Assembly: GCF_009905375.1 (NCBI RefSeq) | Contig: NC_133648.1 | Span: 89,654,631-89,718,630 of the forward strand | Direction of reading: 5' to 3' | Source of the DNA: Apium graveolens | Taxonomy: Eukaryota > Streptophyta > Magnoliopsida > Apiales > Apiaceae | Length of the DNA stretch: 64,000 nt | Shown here: one piece after another, positions 46,949 to 59,100 of the stretch | Position numbering within the stretch: the first letter of the stretch is position 1 | Layout: every line of letters starts with the position of its first letter | Notes under the pieces: model-generated | The model's database searches: none | What the model saw: the letters and a program-made list of their open reading frames with translations, nothing else | What the model was told of the DNA's origin: nothing | Program-made: the position numbers and the translations under genes

Positions 46949-49900
46949 TTATGAATAATTAAGCATACCTAACTCACTTACTAATCTTGTGAATGTTGAT
47001 TCATCAAGTGGCTTGGTAAATATGTCTGCAATCTGCTTTTCACTTGGAACAAAATGAAGTTCCACTGTACCTTTCATCACATGTTCCCTAATGAGGTGGT
47101 TCTTGATATCAATGTGCTTGGTTCTTGAGTGCTGCACTGGATTTTCAGTAATGGCAATGGCACTTGTGTTGTCACAGAATATTGGAATTTTTTCAACAGT
47201 CATACCATAGTCAAATAGTTGATTCCTCATCCATAGTATCTGTGCGCAGCAACTACCAGCAGCAATGTACTCAGCTTCAGCTGTTGATGTGGAAACAGAA
47301 TTCTGCTTCTTGCTGAACCATGATACAAGCTTGTTTCCTAGAAATTGGCAGGTGTCTGTTGTGCTTTTCCTGTCTATTTTGCAACCTGCATAATCTGCAT
47401 CTGAGTAGTCAATTAGATCAAAACCAGACTCTCTAGGGTACCAGATTCCTAGATTTGGAGTCCCCTTGAGATATCTGAAAATTCTTTTAATAGCCACTAA
47501 GTGAGATTCTTTATGGTCAGCTTGAAATCTAGCACAGAGACATGTAAAAAACATTATATTAGGTCTACTAGCAGTTAAATATAAAAGTGAGCCAACCATG
47601 CCTCTATAACTTGTAATATCCACAGACTTTTCAGCCTTGTTTAATTCAAGCTTAGTGGCAGTGGCCATGGGAGTTTTTGCAGGTGAACAATCCATTAAGT
47701 CAAACTTCTTTAAAAGATCATAAATATATTTAGTTTGACTAATGAAAATTCCACCACAAACTTGTTTAACTTGTAAACCAAGAAAGTAAGTTAGCTCTCC
47801 AATCATGCTCATTTCATATTTACTTTATATTATTTTAGCAAACTTTTTACAAAGCTTATCATCTGTAGATCCAAATATAATATCATCTACATAAATTTGT
47901 ACAAGTATCTTAGAGCCATTAACATTTCTAAAGAAGAGAGTTTTGTCAACAGTACCTCTTGTGAAGTGATTATCTAGAAGGAACTTTGACAAAGTCTCAT
48001 ACCAGGCTCTAGGTGCTTGCTTTAGTCCATAGAGTGCTTTCAACAGATAATACACATAGTCTGGAAAATTTGGATCTTCAAAACCTGGAGGTTGGCTTAC
48101 ATAAACTTCTTCCTCCAATTCCCCATTTAGAAATGCACTCTTGACATCCATTTGATAGACTTTGAAATTGGCATTAGCTGCATAGGCTAGAAAGATTCTG
48201 ATGGCTTCAAGTCTGGCAACTGGAGCAAATGTTTCATCAAAATCTATTCCCTCTTGTTGAGAATAGCCTTTAGCAACCAATCTGGCTTTATTCCTTATGA
48301 CAATGCAATTTTCATCCATCTTGTTTCTGAATACCCATTTTGTGTCAATAGAACTCTTGTTCTTTGGCTTGGGTACCAGCTTCCATACTTTGTTCCTCTC
48401 AAATTGGTTTAGCTCCTCTTGCATTGCTAAAATCCAATCTGGATCCAATAGAGCTTCTTCCACTCTCTTAGGTTTCTCCTGTGATAGAAAGCTACTATAC
48501 AGACATTCATCTTGAGCAGCCCTTCTAGTTTGTACTTTTGATGTAGCATCACCAATGATCAGTTCAAAAGGGTGATTCTTGGTCCATTTCCTTTGAGGTG
48601 GTAGATTAGCCCTAGATGAGGTTACCTCAGTATTGTCATGATGTGAGATAGAATGTTGATTTGTTGAAACTCCCCCTGAGTTGCTGATCCTTTGAAAGGA
48701 ATTGGGAGCTCTATCAACTGATGAAGTGAATTGATTATCAGTTGACAGACTGTGATCAACGGATGCTTCATTATGAACTTCAACGGATGATGCACTTTGT
48801 CTTTCAACGGATGCTGCATCGCTTCTTTCAACGGAAGCTGAATTATGACTTTCAACGGATGCAGCATTCTGTGCATTATCCAAAGGCAGATTCTAAATTC
48901 TTCTTGAGATGCCTTCTTCATCATTCTCATCTTCACTATCATCACAGTGTATCTCAATGTTGTCAAATTTGAGTCCTTCATGATGTCCCTCATCTGTTAG
49001 TCCATCAATCTTTTTATCATCAAACACAACATGTACAGATTCCATGTCAATGTTGGTACTTAGATTGTAGACCCTATATGATTTTCCAGCAGAATAACCA
49101 ACAAATATTCCTTCATTAGCCTTTGCATCAAACTTCCCTTTGTGATCAGATTGATTCCTTAAGATGTAGCATTTGCAACCAAAGACATGTAGAAAGTTTA
49201 AAGTTAGTTTTCTTCTCTTGAATAATTGATAGGGAGTCATGCATTTTGCCTGATTGATTAGAGAAATATTCTGAGTGTAACATGCACAGTTAACAGCCTC
49301 AGCCCAAAAATAAGTTGGGAGTTTTGACTCTTCGAGCATTGTCCTTGCAGCTTCAATTAGCGATCTGTTCTTCCTTTCCACCACACCATTTTGTTGTGGA
49401 GTTCTTGGAGCTGAGAACTCATGCATGATCCCACTTTCTTCACAGAACAACTTCATGGTTGAATTCTTGAACTCAGTTCCATTGTCATTCCTAATATTCC
49501 TTACTTTGAAATCAGGATGATTGTTGACTTGCTTGATATGATTGATGATGATTTCACTAGCTTCATCCTTTGATCCAAGAAAATAAACCCATGAAAACTT
49601 TGAGAAATGATCTACAATCACTAGGCAGTATCTTTTCCTTGAAATTGACAATACATTGACTGGTCCAAAAAGATCCATGTGTAGAAGTTGTAGTGGTTCA
49701 TCAATTGCAGATTCAAGCTTCTTACTGAATGATACTTTCTTTTGCTTTCCTTTCTGACAAGCATCACACAGTTCATCCCTTGTGAATTCCACTAGAGGCA
49801 TTCCTCTAACTAAGTCCTTTTTGACTAGATCATTCATTGTCTTGAAATTCAAATGGGACAGCTTCTTGTGCCATAGCCAACTTTCAAACGGACTTGCTTT

Positions 49901-50287
49901 GTTGAGAAGACAAGTTATGGATTCTGCATCTGTAGAGTTGAAATCAGCTAAGTACACATTCCCTTTTCTAACTCCAGTTAGAACCACTTTATTGTCCTTT
50001 TTACTTGTGACAATACAGGCTTCAGAATTGAAGGAAACATTATTCCCTCTGTCACATAGTTGACTGATGCTCAATAAATTGTGTTTGAGACCATCAACCA
50101 ATGCAACTTCATCAATGATGACATTTTCTTTTGAAATCAAGCCATATCCCATAGTGAATCCTTTGCTGTCCTCTCCAAAGGTTATGCTAGGGCCAGCTCT
50201 CTCCTTAAACTCTGTGAGCAGGGTGAAATCTCTTGTCATGTGTCTTGAACAACCACTGTCCAAGTACCATAGATTCCTTCTTTGTCC
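46949..50287 (-). pseudogene. S1 pol (protease, integrase, RT, RNase H)
   Basis: One frame of about 1113 codons with two nonsense codons. Order: protease with [12 protein letters not shown]; pre-integrase [18 protein letters not shown]; integrase core with [23 protein letters not shown] and [12 protein letters not shown] (DDE intact); hinge with five 8-residue repeats (SVESHNSA and similar); TAG at about 48891; RT with [20 protein letters not shown] and [11 protein letters not shown] (YVDD intact); TAA at 47823; then RNase H with [31 protein letters not shown] and [15 protein letters not shown] end ([11 protein letters not shown]). No ATG opens this frame: the first residues follow a GTG codon and a GCAG (see findings). 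Confidence 0.9.
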
Positions 50288-50324
50288 CTGCACACAACAA
50301 AATCAATCAAGTTGATTTTGGTAC
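50288..50324 (-). other. S1 gag-pol junction, 37-nt GT...AG segment
   Basis: Gag ends GPKETWVPKST and a TGA stop. Pol begins in another frame right after GTGTGCAG. The stretch from GTACC (50324) to GTGCAG (50288) is 37 nt. Skipping it would join ETW of gag to GQRRNLWYL of pol in frame. S2 has the same arrangement with 38 nt. Confidence 0.5.
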
Positions 50325-51807
50325 CCAGGTTTCCTTGGGTCCAGCCTTGTTAGTCTTTTTCCTAGGCTTCATTCCTCCTGCATCTTTTGACTTAGGTAAC
50401 TTTGGGTCAACCTTGGTCTCAGATGAGGTTGGTTGAAGTGTAGGGTTAGTCACAGAATCATTTAACACATTTGATTGAATTTGATAAGGCATAGTTTGTG
50501 CAAACATGTTATTCCACATAGGCATATTGTATGGCATTTGAGGCATACTAAATGCAGTAAGATAAGGATTGTTAATATATGGCATGTTTGCAAAATGTGC
50601 ATGGGGATTCTGGTGAGACATAACAGGCATAGCATGCAGAGGTGACATAGACATGTTAGGCATGGAGGGATTTGAAGGCATGGGAGCATTTTTAACAGAC
50701 TTGCAATTATCAGATAGGTGATTAACACTTTTACAATGCACACAGCTTTTTCTCAGAATTTGGCTTCCTACACTCACTTGCAAAGTGTCCACTAATGCCA
50801 CAGTTGTAACATTTGAACTTTGAATTGTCCACCATGTTTTTGTTTGGCTTAGTGAACTTTGTGTTTTTCCTGAACTTCATTTTTGCAAACCTCCTGGATA
50901 GAAAGGCCAAATGTTCTTCGATATCATCAGATTCATCCTAAATGGAATTGTCTTTATCCTCAGCAACTTGCTCTTTACCCTTGCTTGATTCTGATTTGCT
51001 TGTGCCAATTTTCAGACTTGGCATTATCTTCTCCTCATTCTTGGCTTCCATCTTCTCACTGTCAGCTACAAGAGCAACTGTTCCTCCTTTTCTCTTTCCC
51101 TTTTCCAACAGCTCATCCTGCTCCATTTCAAGTTCATAAGTCTTCAGAATTCCATATAATCTTTCAAGTGTGAAGTTCTTATAATCTTGAGAATTTCTCA
51201 AAGAGACAGTCATGGGCTTCCACTCCTTTGGCAGAGACCTAAGAAATTTTAAGTTGGAATCCTTGACTTGGTACACTCTACCATACAGCTTCAATCCATT
51301 CAACAGTTTCTGAAACCTGTTGAAGGTATCATTTAATGATTCACCTTCTGCAAAGTGAAAATATTCATACTGTTGAATAAGAAGCTGCATCTTGTTCTCT
51401 CTGACCTGCTCAGTACCTTCACAGATGATTTGTACAGTATCCCAAACTTCCTTTGCAGTTTGGCTATTCATGACATTGTCAAACATATCTTGATCTAAGC
51501 CATTAAACAAAATGTTCATGGCTCTCTTATCCTTGCGGATTTCTTCCATGTCTTCAATAGTCCATTCTGCTTTTGGCTTGGGAATGGACTGTCCAACAGC
51601 AACTGTTGCAGTAGCAGCTGTGGCTACTTTGTGAGGGATGTGAGGACCATTTTCAATACAGTTGATGTAGCTTTCATCTTGAGAAAGAAGATGTAAATGC
51701 ATCTTCACTTTCCAGTGATGATAATTATCTTTTTCCAGGACTGGGATCTTTACACCAATATCCTTCCTACTCATGATGTTAGCAGGAGGATTCTTCTGTG
51801 CACTCAT
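50325..51807 (-). pseudogene. S1 gag with internal deletion
   Basis: Starts at 51807 (MSAQKNPPANIMSRKDIGVK). The UBN2-type gag core follows (NYHHWKVKMHLHLLSQDESY, NILFNGLDQDMFDNVMNSQT, MQLLIQQYEYFHFAEGESLN, LRNSQDYKNFTLERLYGILK). A TAG at 50938 splits the frame. The first zinc knuckle CYNCGISGHFASEC lies near 50770-50810. Directly after it comes the second zinc motif CVHCKSVNHLSDNC, in another frame. In S2 about 1 kb of coding sequence separates these motifs, so it is deleted here. A Met/Pro/Asn-rich tail leads to the end WVPKST. Gag would form the virus-like particle. Confidence 0.85.
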
Positions 51808-51853
51808 GATGTTAGCAGAATAGATTTTTAAACTCTTTGTATGTTAAGAGCTT

Positions 51854-51866
51854 GCTCTGATACCAA
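51854..51866 (-). other. S1 primer binding site (initiator tRNA-Met)
   Basis: Minus strand TTGGTATCAGAGC next to the 5' LTR. Confidence 0.95.
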
Positions 51867-51867
51867 T

Positions 51868-52973
51868 TGTTATTCCCAGTGGACTAACAATGAGATTTAC
51901 AGAAGGGGGGTTGAATGTAAATCTCAAAACTTTTTCAAGTTTTGAGCAGTTTCTAAGGCTAAGTGTTTGAGTGATCAAATGTGTGTGAATTGCTTGAAGC
52001 TGATGCAGACAGATATATATATTCAAACACAAATGTAATGAGCACAAAGAACTTAAAAACTTTTCTGGTGGATTTGTTGTTCCACCAGAGATGTGTTATT
52101 TCAGAAAATCTGTGATTCAAAGAATTAAATCACAGCTGCTTCCTAGTACAAACTAGATGATTTTCTCTTTTGATATTTCTAAACAGCTCAAGGAAAATTC
52201 ATATCTAATTACTAGCTGCTACTTGGTTTATATATCACCAAGTTTACAAGTGAAGACAAACTGTAAAATATAATTGAAAAGATTCTTCATATGTTTCTTC
52301 TTCATTTCTCTATCCAATGCAATCTAGGATAATCTGTAAATCTTTGAATACTTCCTTGTTTGCATCAGAATGGAAATGCTCTATTTTCTTGATTCCTCCT
52401 AGAGGCTTCCACATTCCAGTGTGTCTCTGTCAACCCATGTGCCTCTGTCAGCTTGTGAATTGTCACTATCAACTGCTAATGAACTAAGCATCTGTTGAAG
52501 CTTTCATCCGTTGATGCCTTATCTGTTGAGGCTTTATCCGTTGAAGCTTTATCCGTTGATGCATTATCAGTTGAAGTCTTTATCCGTTGAAGCACTTATC
52601 CGTTGATGGATATTATCTGTTGAAGCACTAGAGACATCCGTTGAAGCTTTGTTTCTTATCCGTTGAAGGTCTTCAATATCCGTTGACACTTCTTCACTTA
52701 TACAAAATTACAAGGCATGAAATATTTACACTTAGCCCTCCTATTTGTACATCCATTAGTAGTCAACATGACTGATCATTTCCTAACAACGTCTAAGAAT
52801 TACAGCTTGAAACCAGAGAGTGAAATGTGCTACAATACTAAACTTATTACTAAGTAAAGCTACTCCTTCAACGGATAGCCAAGATGGTCTTATCCGTTGA
52901 GGCTACAAACACTAGATTTCTACTTAAGTGTTTTGCTTAACTTATCATCAAACTAATACACATATTCCTAACA
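51868..52973 (-). repeat. S1 5' LTR (1106 bp)
   Basis: The promoter LTR in the sense of the element, with TATATAAA on the minus strand at 52227-52234 in the context also found in S2 (TATATAAACCAAG). It contains the ATCCGTTGA array (52490-52690) with C-to-T variants at some copies. Confidence 0.95.
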
Positions 52974-52978
52974 GGATG

Positions 52979-53655
52979 ATTAACAAAGCCATCGACAGAT
53001 GATCAAATGACTATCAATGGATGTTTAATATAGCAGTCGACGGATGATCAATTAAATCATCAACGGATATTCTGAAAGTCGACGGATGATCATATGAAGA
53101 ATTCAAACAACAGTTGAACAGTGAAAGCTGACACACAGCCGTCGAGATGTATACAAACACACTGTGGAAGCCCATTAACTGGGTAATAGAGGACGAAAAG
53201 CAGTAAAACTTAAGACTGTTAGATTTTATATTTGTTCAGTCTTTTTGACTTTGTAATCTTGGTATTATATAAACCAAGAGAGTAGCAAATAGAAAAATAA
53301 CTGAAATAGCTGAGAAACACAAAAACAGAGAAATCTTTGTAAGCAGAATCTTTAGCATTTCCTGTATTCTCAGTAGTTCTATTTTGTAAGCAGCTGTGAG
53401 CATTTCTGCACACAGAGTCCTCTCGATATATTATATATATCTCTGGTGGAATTGTTTAAATCCACCAAAAGGTTTTTAAAGACTCTTGTTTTTAATTACT
53501 TATGTTTTGATTCAATTAAGTTTACATTCCGCATTGTGCTAATCAAAACAAATATATCTATAATCGAGTTGAACATTTTTATTTCAAGAAAAAGGTTCAA
53601 GAATTCCATTCAACCCCCCTTCTGTAATTATTGCTACATCGTTAAGGGACTAACA
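52979..53655 (+). repeat. S2 5' LTR, right part
   Basis: Continues 27515-27790 after the S1 insertion. It carries CGACGGATGATC words at about 53037 and 53077 and variants, a TATA box (TATATAAA, 53266-53273), a polypurine/pyrimidine block 'caaccccccttctg' also found in S1, and the LTR end GGGACTAACA. Confidence 0.85.
53266..53273 (+). promoter_or_regulatory. S2 LTR TATA box
   Basis: TATATAAA followed by CCAAGAG. The same core and flank occur in the S1 LTR. Confidence 0.7.
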
Positions 53656-53656
53656 A

Positions 53657-53669
53657 TTGGTATCAGAGC
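53657..53669 (+). other. S2 primer binding site (initiator tRNA-Met)
   Basis: TTGGTATCAGAGC, two bases after the LTR end. Confidence 0.95.
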
Positions 53670-53716
53670 AAGCTCTTAATCTACAAAGAGTTTAAAGATC
53701 AAAACAATTCAGCAAG

Positions 53717-56100
53717 ATGAACAAGAAAGATGGAGTCAAGATTCCTTTTCTTGATAAAGATAATTACCATCATTGGAAGGTAAAGATGCATCTTCATATG
53801 CTTTCTCAAGATGAGGCCTATGTGGACTGCATAGAAAGAGGTCCTCATGTTCCAATGAGAGCTGCAACAGGAAACGAGCCATCTGTTCCAAAGCCAAGGC
53901 ACGAATGGTCTGACCCTGACATTGAACAAGTCAGGAAGGATAAAAAGGCCATGAACATTTTGTTCAATGGAGTCGATACAGACATGTTTGATAATATTAT
54001 CAACTGCAAAACTGCCAAGGAAGTTTGGGACACAATACAGATAATTTGTGATGGCAATGAGCAAGTAAGAGAAAATAAAATGCAGCTCCTGATTCAGCAA
54101 TATGAGCATTTTCACAATGAAGAAAGTGAGTCACTCACTGACATTTTTAGTAGATTCCAAAAACTACTAAATGCTCTTAAGTTGCATGGAAGAGTCTATC
54201 AGACTAAAGACTCCAATCTGAAATTTCTCAGATCTCTTCCAAAGGAATGGAAACCAATGACAGTCTCATTGAGAAACTCACAAGATTATAAGGAGTTTAC
54301 TTTGGAGAGACTGTATGGCATTCTGAAGACCTATGAGCTTGAGATAGAGCAGGATGAAAGAATGGAGAGAGGAAAGAAGAAAGGAGGATCCATTGCACTA
54401 GTTGCTGATCTGGAAAAGGAGAAGGAAGTGAAGATGGAAGCTGTAGAATCAACTTCAAAGGTCTGTGTAAATAAGGGTAAGGGGCTAGCTGAAAGTGAAG
54501 ATTCATTGAGCCAAGATGACATGGAGGACATTGATGAGCACCTAGCATTTCTTTCAAGAAGATTTGCCAAGCTCAAGAAGAACTTTGGAGCAGCCAAGCC
54601 AAATAGAAACATGGTGGATAAGTTTAAATTCAAATGTTTCAAATATGGCTTGGCAGGGCATTTTGCAAATGAGTGTAGAAAGTCAGATTCCAGTAAGAAA
54701 AGGTTTGAGTCTGTGAATTATAAGCAAAAATACTTTGATCTACTCAAACAAAAGAAAAGGGCTTTCATTACACAAGAGAATGACTGGGCAGCTGATGGTT
54801 TGGATGAAGATGAAGATGTCAGCTATGTCAATCTAGCCCTAATGGCCAAGTCTGATGAAATAGAGACAAGTTCCTCAAGCAATCAGGTAATCACTACAAA
54901 CCTTGCCCATTTATCTAAAGTTGAGTGTAATGATGCAATAAATGACATGTCTACAGAATTGTATCATTTGCGTGTTACACTTAAGTCTCTCACTAAAGAA
55001 AATGCTAAAATCAAAGAAAACAACTTGTTTTTAAGTGAGAGGAATAATGTGCTTGAGTCTCAGTTTGTTGAGTTTGAGAAACTAAAAATTGAGTGTAAGA
55101 TTGCCAAGGAGGAATTAACTGAGTCCTTGAAAAAGGAAGAAATTTTGAAGAAGCCGCTCGAGCGTGAACAAGAGGTGATTAAAGCATGGAAAACATCCAG
55201 GGATGTTCATGCTCAAATCACCAAAGTTCAAGGAATTGAGTCTTTTTGTGATGAAGCCTGGAAAAAGAATAAAGAGAAACTAGAACCTATTTTGGTAGAT
55301 GGGTTGCTGACAGATGTAGACTCGACGGATGATGAGGACTATCTGTCGGATAACAAAAGGTGTTACCCATCGAATGATAAAAATCCTCATCCGTCGTCTG
55401 TAAGCAAACCCATTAGCAAAGCCAAATTAATCAAGCTAAATGATAAGTATGGGTCTGTTTCCAAAAACTTTCTTTCAGGAGAGTCAAGTTAAGCTAAGAA
55501 AGGGAAAAAGGCTAATGTTGGTCACATGACTGTCAAACAGTTAAGTGACAGACTTGAGAAAATAGAGGTAAAACAGATACTAAAAAGAAAAACAATAGGA
55601 ATGGTAAAGTAGGGATTAACAAACACAATAACTACACACCTGATAAATATGCCCCTAGAAAATTCTGTGTCAAGTGTGGTAGTGTAAATCATTTGTCTGT
55701 TAATTACAAATCTACCATACCTACTCCCATGTCTGTTCAGCCTCAATTTCCTAACATGAATGCCATGCCTCCCATGCCTGTTAATGCTATGCCTACACAG
55801 AACATGAATGCACAGTTTGCTAATATGCCATTTACACCTAATCCATATTATGCTGCATACAATATGCCTCAAATGCCATTTAGCATGCCTTACTAGAATA
55901 ACATGTTTGCACCAAGCATGTCATTTCCTGTTAGCCATAATATGCATGATAATTCTGTTGCATTAAATGGTTTCAAAGGCCCAACCCAAATGACTAAGGA
56001 AGAATCTGAAATTCCTAAGTCAAATGAGTTAAGACCTAAGAAACAGAGAAGAAAGCTAACAAGGCAGGACCCAAGGAAACTTGGGTACCAAAATCAACTT
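53717..56100 (+). pseudogene. S2 gag
   Basis: The first 591 codons (53717-55492) are open: MNKKDGVKIPFLDKDNYHHW, UBN2-type core to about residue 235, then a zinc knuckle near residue 307 reading CFKYGLAGHFANEC, where the second Cys of CCHC is Tyr. A probable coiled coil follows (residues about 410-510, LTKENAKIKENNLFLSERN). After a stop at 55490 come GKKANVGHMTVKQLSDRLEK and, after a frameshift near 55570, the second zinc motif CVKCGSVNHLSVNY, with the last Cys again Tyr. Next is a Met/Pro/Asn-rich tail with a stop at about 55894, another frameshift near 56050, and WVPKST followed by TGA at 56097-56099. Near 55310-55400 the gag itself contains the CGACGGATGA word. Confidence 0.85.
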
Positions 56101-56122
56101 GATTTGATTTTGATGTGTGCAG
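56085..56122 (+). other. S2 gag-pol junction, 38-nt GT...AG segment
   Basis: Starts GTACCAAAATC after ETW of gag and ends TGATGTGTGCAG before GNRKNLWYL of pol, with a U-rich middle. Equivalent to 50288-50324 in S1 but one base longer. Confidence 0.5.
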
Positions 56123-59100
56123 GGAAACAGAAAGAATCTTTGGTACTTGGATAGTGGTTGTTCAAGACACATGACTGGTGATTCTACTTTGCTCATAGAG
56201 TTTAAGGAGAGAGCTGGCCCAAGTATTACTTTTGGAGATGACAGCAAAGGTTATACTGTGGGATATGGCTTGATTTCAAAGGACATTGTCATCATTGAAG
56301 AGGTTGCCTTAGTGGATGGTCTCAAACACAATCTGTTGAGTATCAGCCAGCTTTGTGACAAAGGCAACTCAGTAACCTTCAACAAAGAAGCCTGTGTTGT
56401 GACTAACAATCAAAACAACAAAGTGGTTCTCACTGGTGTGAGAAGAGGAAATGTGTACCTAGCTGACTTCAACTCAACCAAAGCAGAATCTGTAACTTGT
56501 CTTTTCAGTAAAGCAAGTCAAGATGAAAGTTGGCTATGGCACAAGAAGCTATCCCATTTAAACTTCAAGACCATGAATGAGCTGGTAAAGAAAGAACTAG
56601 TAAGAGGCATTCCTCTAGTGGAGTTTATAAAGGATGGACTGTGTGATGCCTGCCAAAAAGGGAAGCAGATCAAAGCATCATTCAGGAAGAAACTTGATTC
56701 AACAATTGAAGAGCCTCTGCAACTGCTTCACATGGATTTATTTGGACCAGTCAATATATTGTCAATTTCAAAGAAAAGATTTTGCCTAGTAATTGTAGAT
56801 GATTTCTCAAAGTTCTCTTGGACATATTTTCTAAAGTCTAAAGATGAGGCTAGTGAAATCATCATCAATCACATAAGGCAAATTAACAATCATCCTGATT
56901 TCAAAGTTAGAAGAATCAGGAGTGACAATGGAACTGAGTTCAAGAACTATGTCATGAGAGCATTTTGTGAGGAAAATGGGATCTTGCATGAGTTTTTAGC
57001 AGCAAGGACTCCACAACAGAATGGAGTAGTGGAGAGAAAGAACAGATCTCTTATTGAAGCTGCAAGGACAATGCTTGAAGAATCAAAACTACCAACATAT
57101 TTCTGGGCTGAAGCTGTAAACACTGCATGCTACACTCAGAACATCTCTCTGATTAATCAAGCAAGATGCATGACTCCTTATCAATTGTTCAAAAACAAGA
57201 AGCCAACTCTAAACTTTCTTCATGTCTTTGGCTGTAAATGCTATATTCTGAGAAATCAAACTGATCAAAATGGGAAGTTTGATGCTAAAGCAGATGAAGG
57301 AATTTTTGTTGGATATGCTGTTGGTAAAGCATATAGAGTTTACAATTTAAGAACCAACATTGTTGTGGAATCTATACATGTTGTGTTTGATGATAAAAAG
57401 ATTGAAGGACTGAGAGATGGAGATTACCATGAGAGCCTCAAATTCGACAATGTTGAGATGGTCAGTGATGGAAGTGATGATGAAAGTGATCAAGAAACAG
57501 TGTCTAAGGATAATGCAGACAAATCTACCACCAATGAAGCACAAAACTCAACATCCGTTGAGTTACAAAATGCTTCATCCGTCGGTAGACAACCTGCATC
57601 ATCCGTCGGTACTCAAAATTCACCATCCGCCGGGTTATCAAAAGGAGCAGAAAGTCAAGGCAGATCACCCATAGAAAGTATCCCTTTCTCAAATCAAAGA
57701 TCCACAAACTCAGGGGGAGTTTCTAGCAATCAAAACTCAATCACACATCAAGACAACATTGAGGTCTCTTCATCTAGAGCTAATCTACCTCAACCAAGGA
57801 AATGGGCAATAGATCACCCATTTGAACTGATTATTGGTGATGTTTCCTCTAGAGTTCAAATAAGAAGAGCAACTCAGGAAGAATGTCTATACAGCAGCTT
57901 TCTGTCAAAGGAAGAACCAAAGAAGGTAGAAGAAGCGTTGTTAGATCCTGATTGGATTTTAGCTATGCAGGAGGAGCTAAACCAATTTGAAAGGAATAAA
58001 GTTTGGAAGCTGGTACCCAAGCCTAAAGGAAAGAATCCAATAGACACCAAATGGGTATTCAGAAACAAGATGGATGAAAATGGCATAGTAGTAAGGAACA
58101 AATCCAGATTAGTTGCTAAAGGCTATTGCCAGCAAGAAGGAATAGATTTTGATGAAACATTTGCTCTTGTTGCAAGACTTGAAGCCATCAGAATCTTCTT
58201 AGCTTATGCAGCCCATGCCAATTTCAAGGTCTATCAAATGGATGTCAAAAGTGCCTTTCTAAATGGAGATTTGGAGGAAGAAGTGTATGTTAGTCAACCT
58301 CCTGGCTTTAAAGATCCAAATTTTCCAGAATATGTCTATTATCTACTGAAAGCACTTTATGGACTGAAGCAAGCACCTAGAGCCTGGTATGACACTTTAT
58401 CAAAGTTTCTTTTGGAAAATCACTTCACAAGAGGTACTGTAGATAAAACTTTATTTTTCAGAAATGTTAATGGCTCTAGCATACTTGTTCAAATTTATGT
58501 AGATGATATTATTTTTGGCTCTACAGATGAGAAACTTTGTAAAAAGTTTGCCAATCTGATGCAAAGTAAGTATGAAATGAGTATGATGGGAGAACTAACT
58601 TACTTTCTTGGTTTACAAGTTAAGCAAGTTAGTGATGGAATATTCATTAGTCAAACTATATATATTTTTGATCTTTTAAAGAAGTTTGATCTAATGGATT
58701 GCACATCTGCAAAAACTCCCATGGCCACTGCAACTAAGCTTGAACTAAATACTACTGAAAAGTCTGTGGATATTTCAAGCTATAGAGTCATGGTTGGCTC
58801 ACTTCTGTACTTAACAGCTAGTAGGCCAGATATAATATTTGTTACATGTTTATGTGCTAGATTTCAGGCTGATCCTAGAGAGTCTCACTTGATAGCTATT
58901 AAGAGAATTTTCAGATATCTCAAGGGAACACCAAAACTTGGCATTTGGTATCCTAGAGATTCTGGTTTTGATCTAACTGGTTATTCATATACAGATTATG
59001 CAGGTTGCAGAATTGACAGAAAAAGCACAACAAGAACTTGTCAATTTCTAGGAAATAAGCTTGTGTCCTGGTTCAGTAAAAAGCAAAATTCAGTTTCTAC

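Larger units (their letters stand above)
27791..52973 (-). mobile_element. Element S1: SIRE/Maximus-like Ty1-copia with ORF2, interrupted by C
   Basis: LTRs 27791-28894 and 51868-52973 start TGTTATTCCC and end CCTAACA as written. The target duplication GGATG lies at 27786-27790 and 52974-52978. The reading direction is minus: the tRNA-Met primer site is beside the right LTR and the purine tract AGGGGGAGAT beside the left. Without C the element is about 12.3 kb. Order: gag, pol, spacer, ORF2. The LTRs differ at roughly 19 positions plus one 2-bp indel (about 1.7% by eye). Gag has a stop and a 1-kb internal deletion. Pol has two stops. ORF2 has one frameshift and about five stops, plus the insertion of C. 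Confidence 0.95.
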
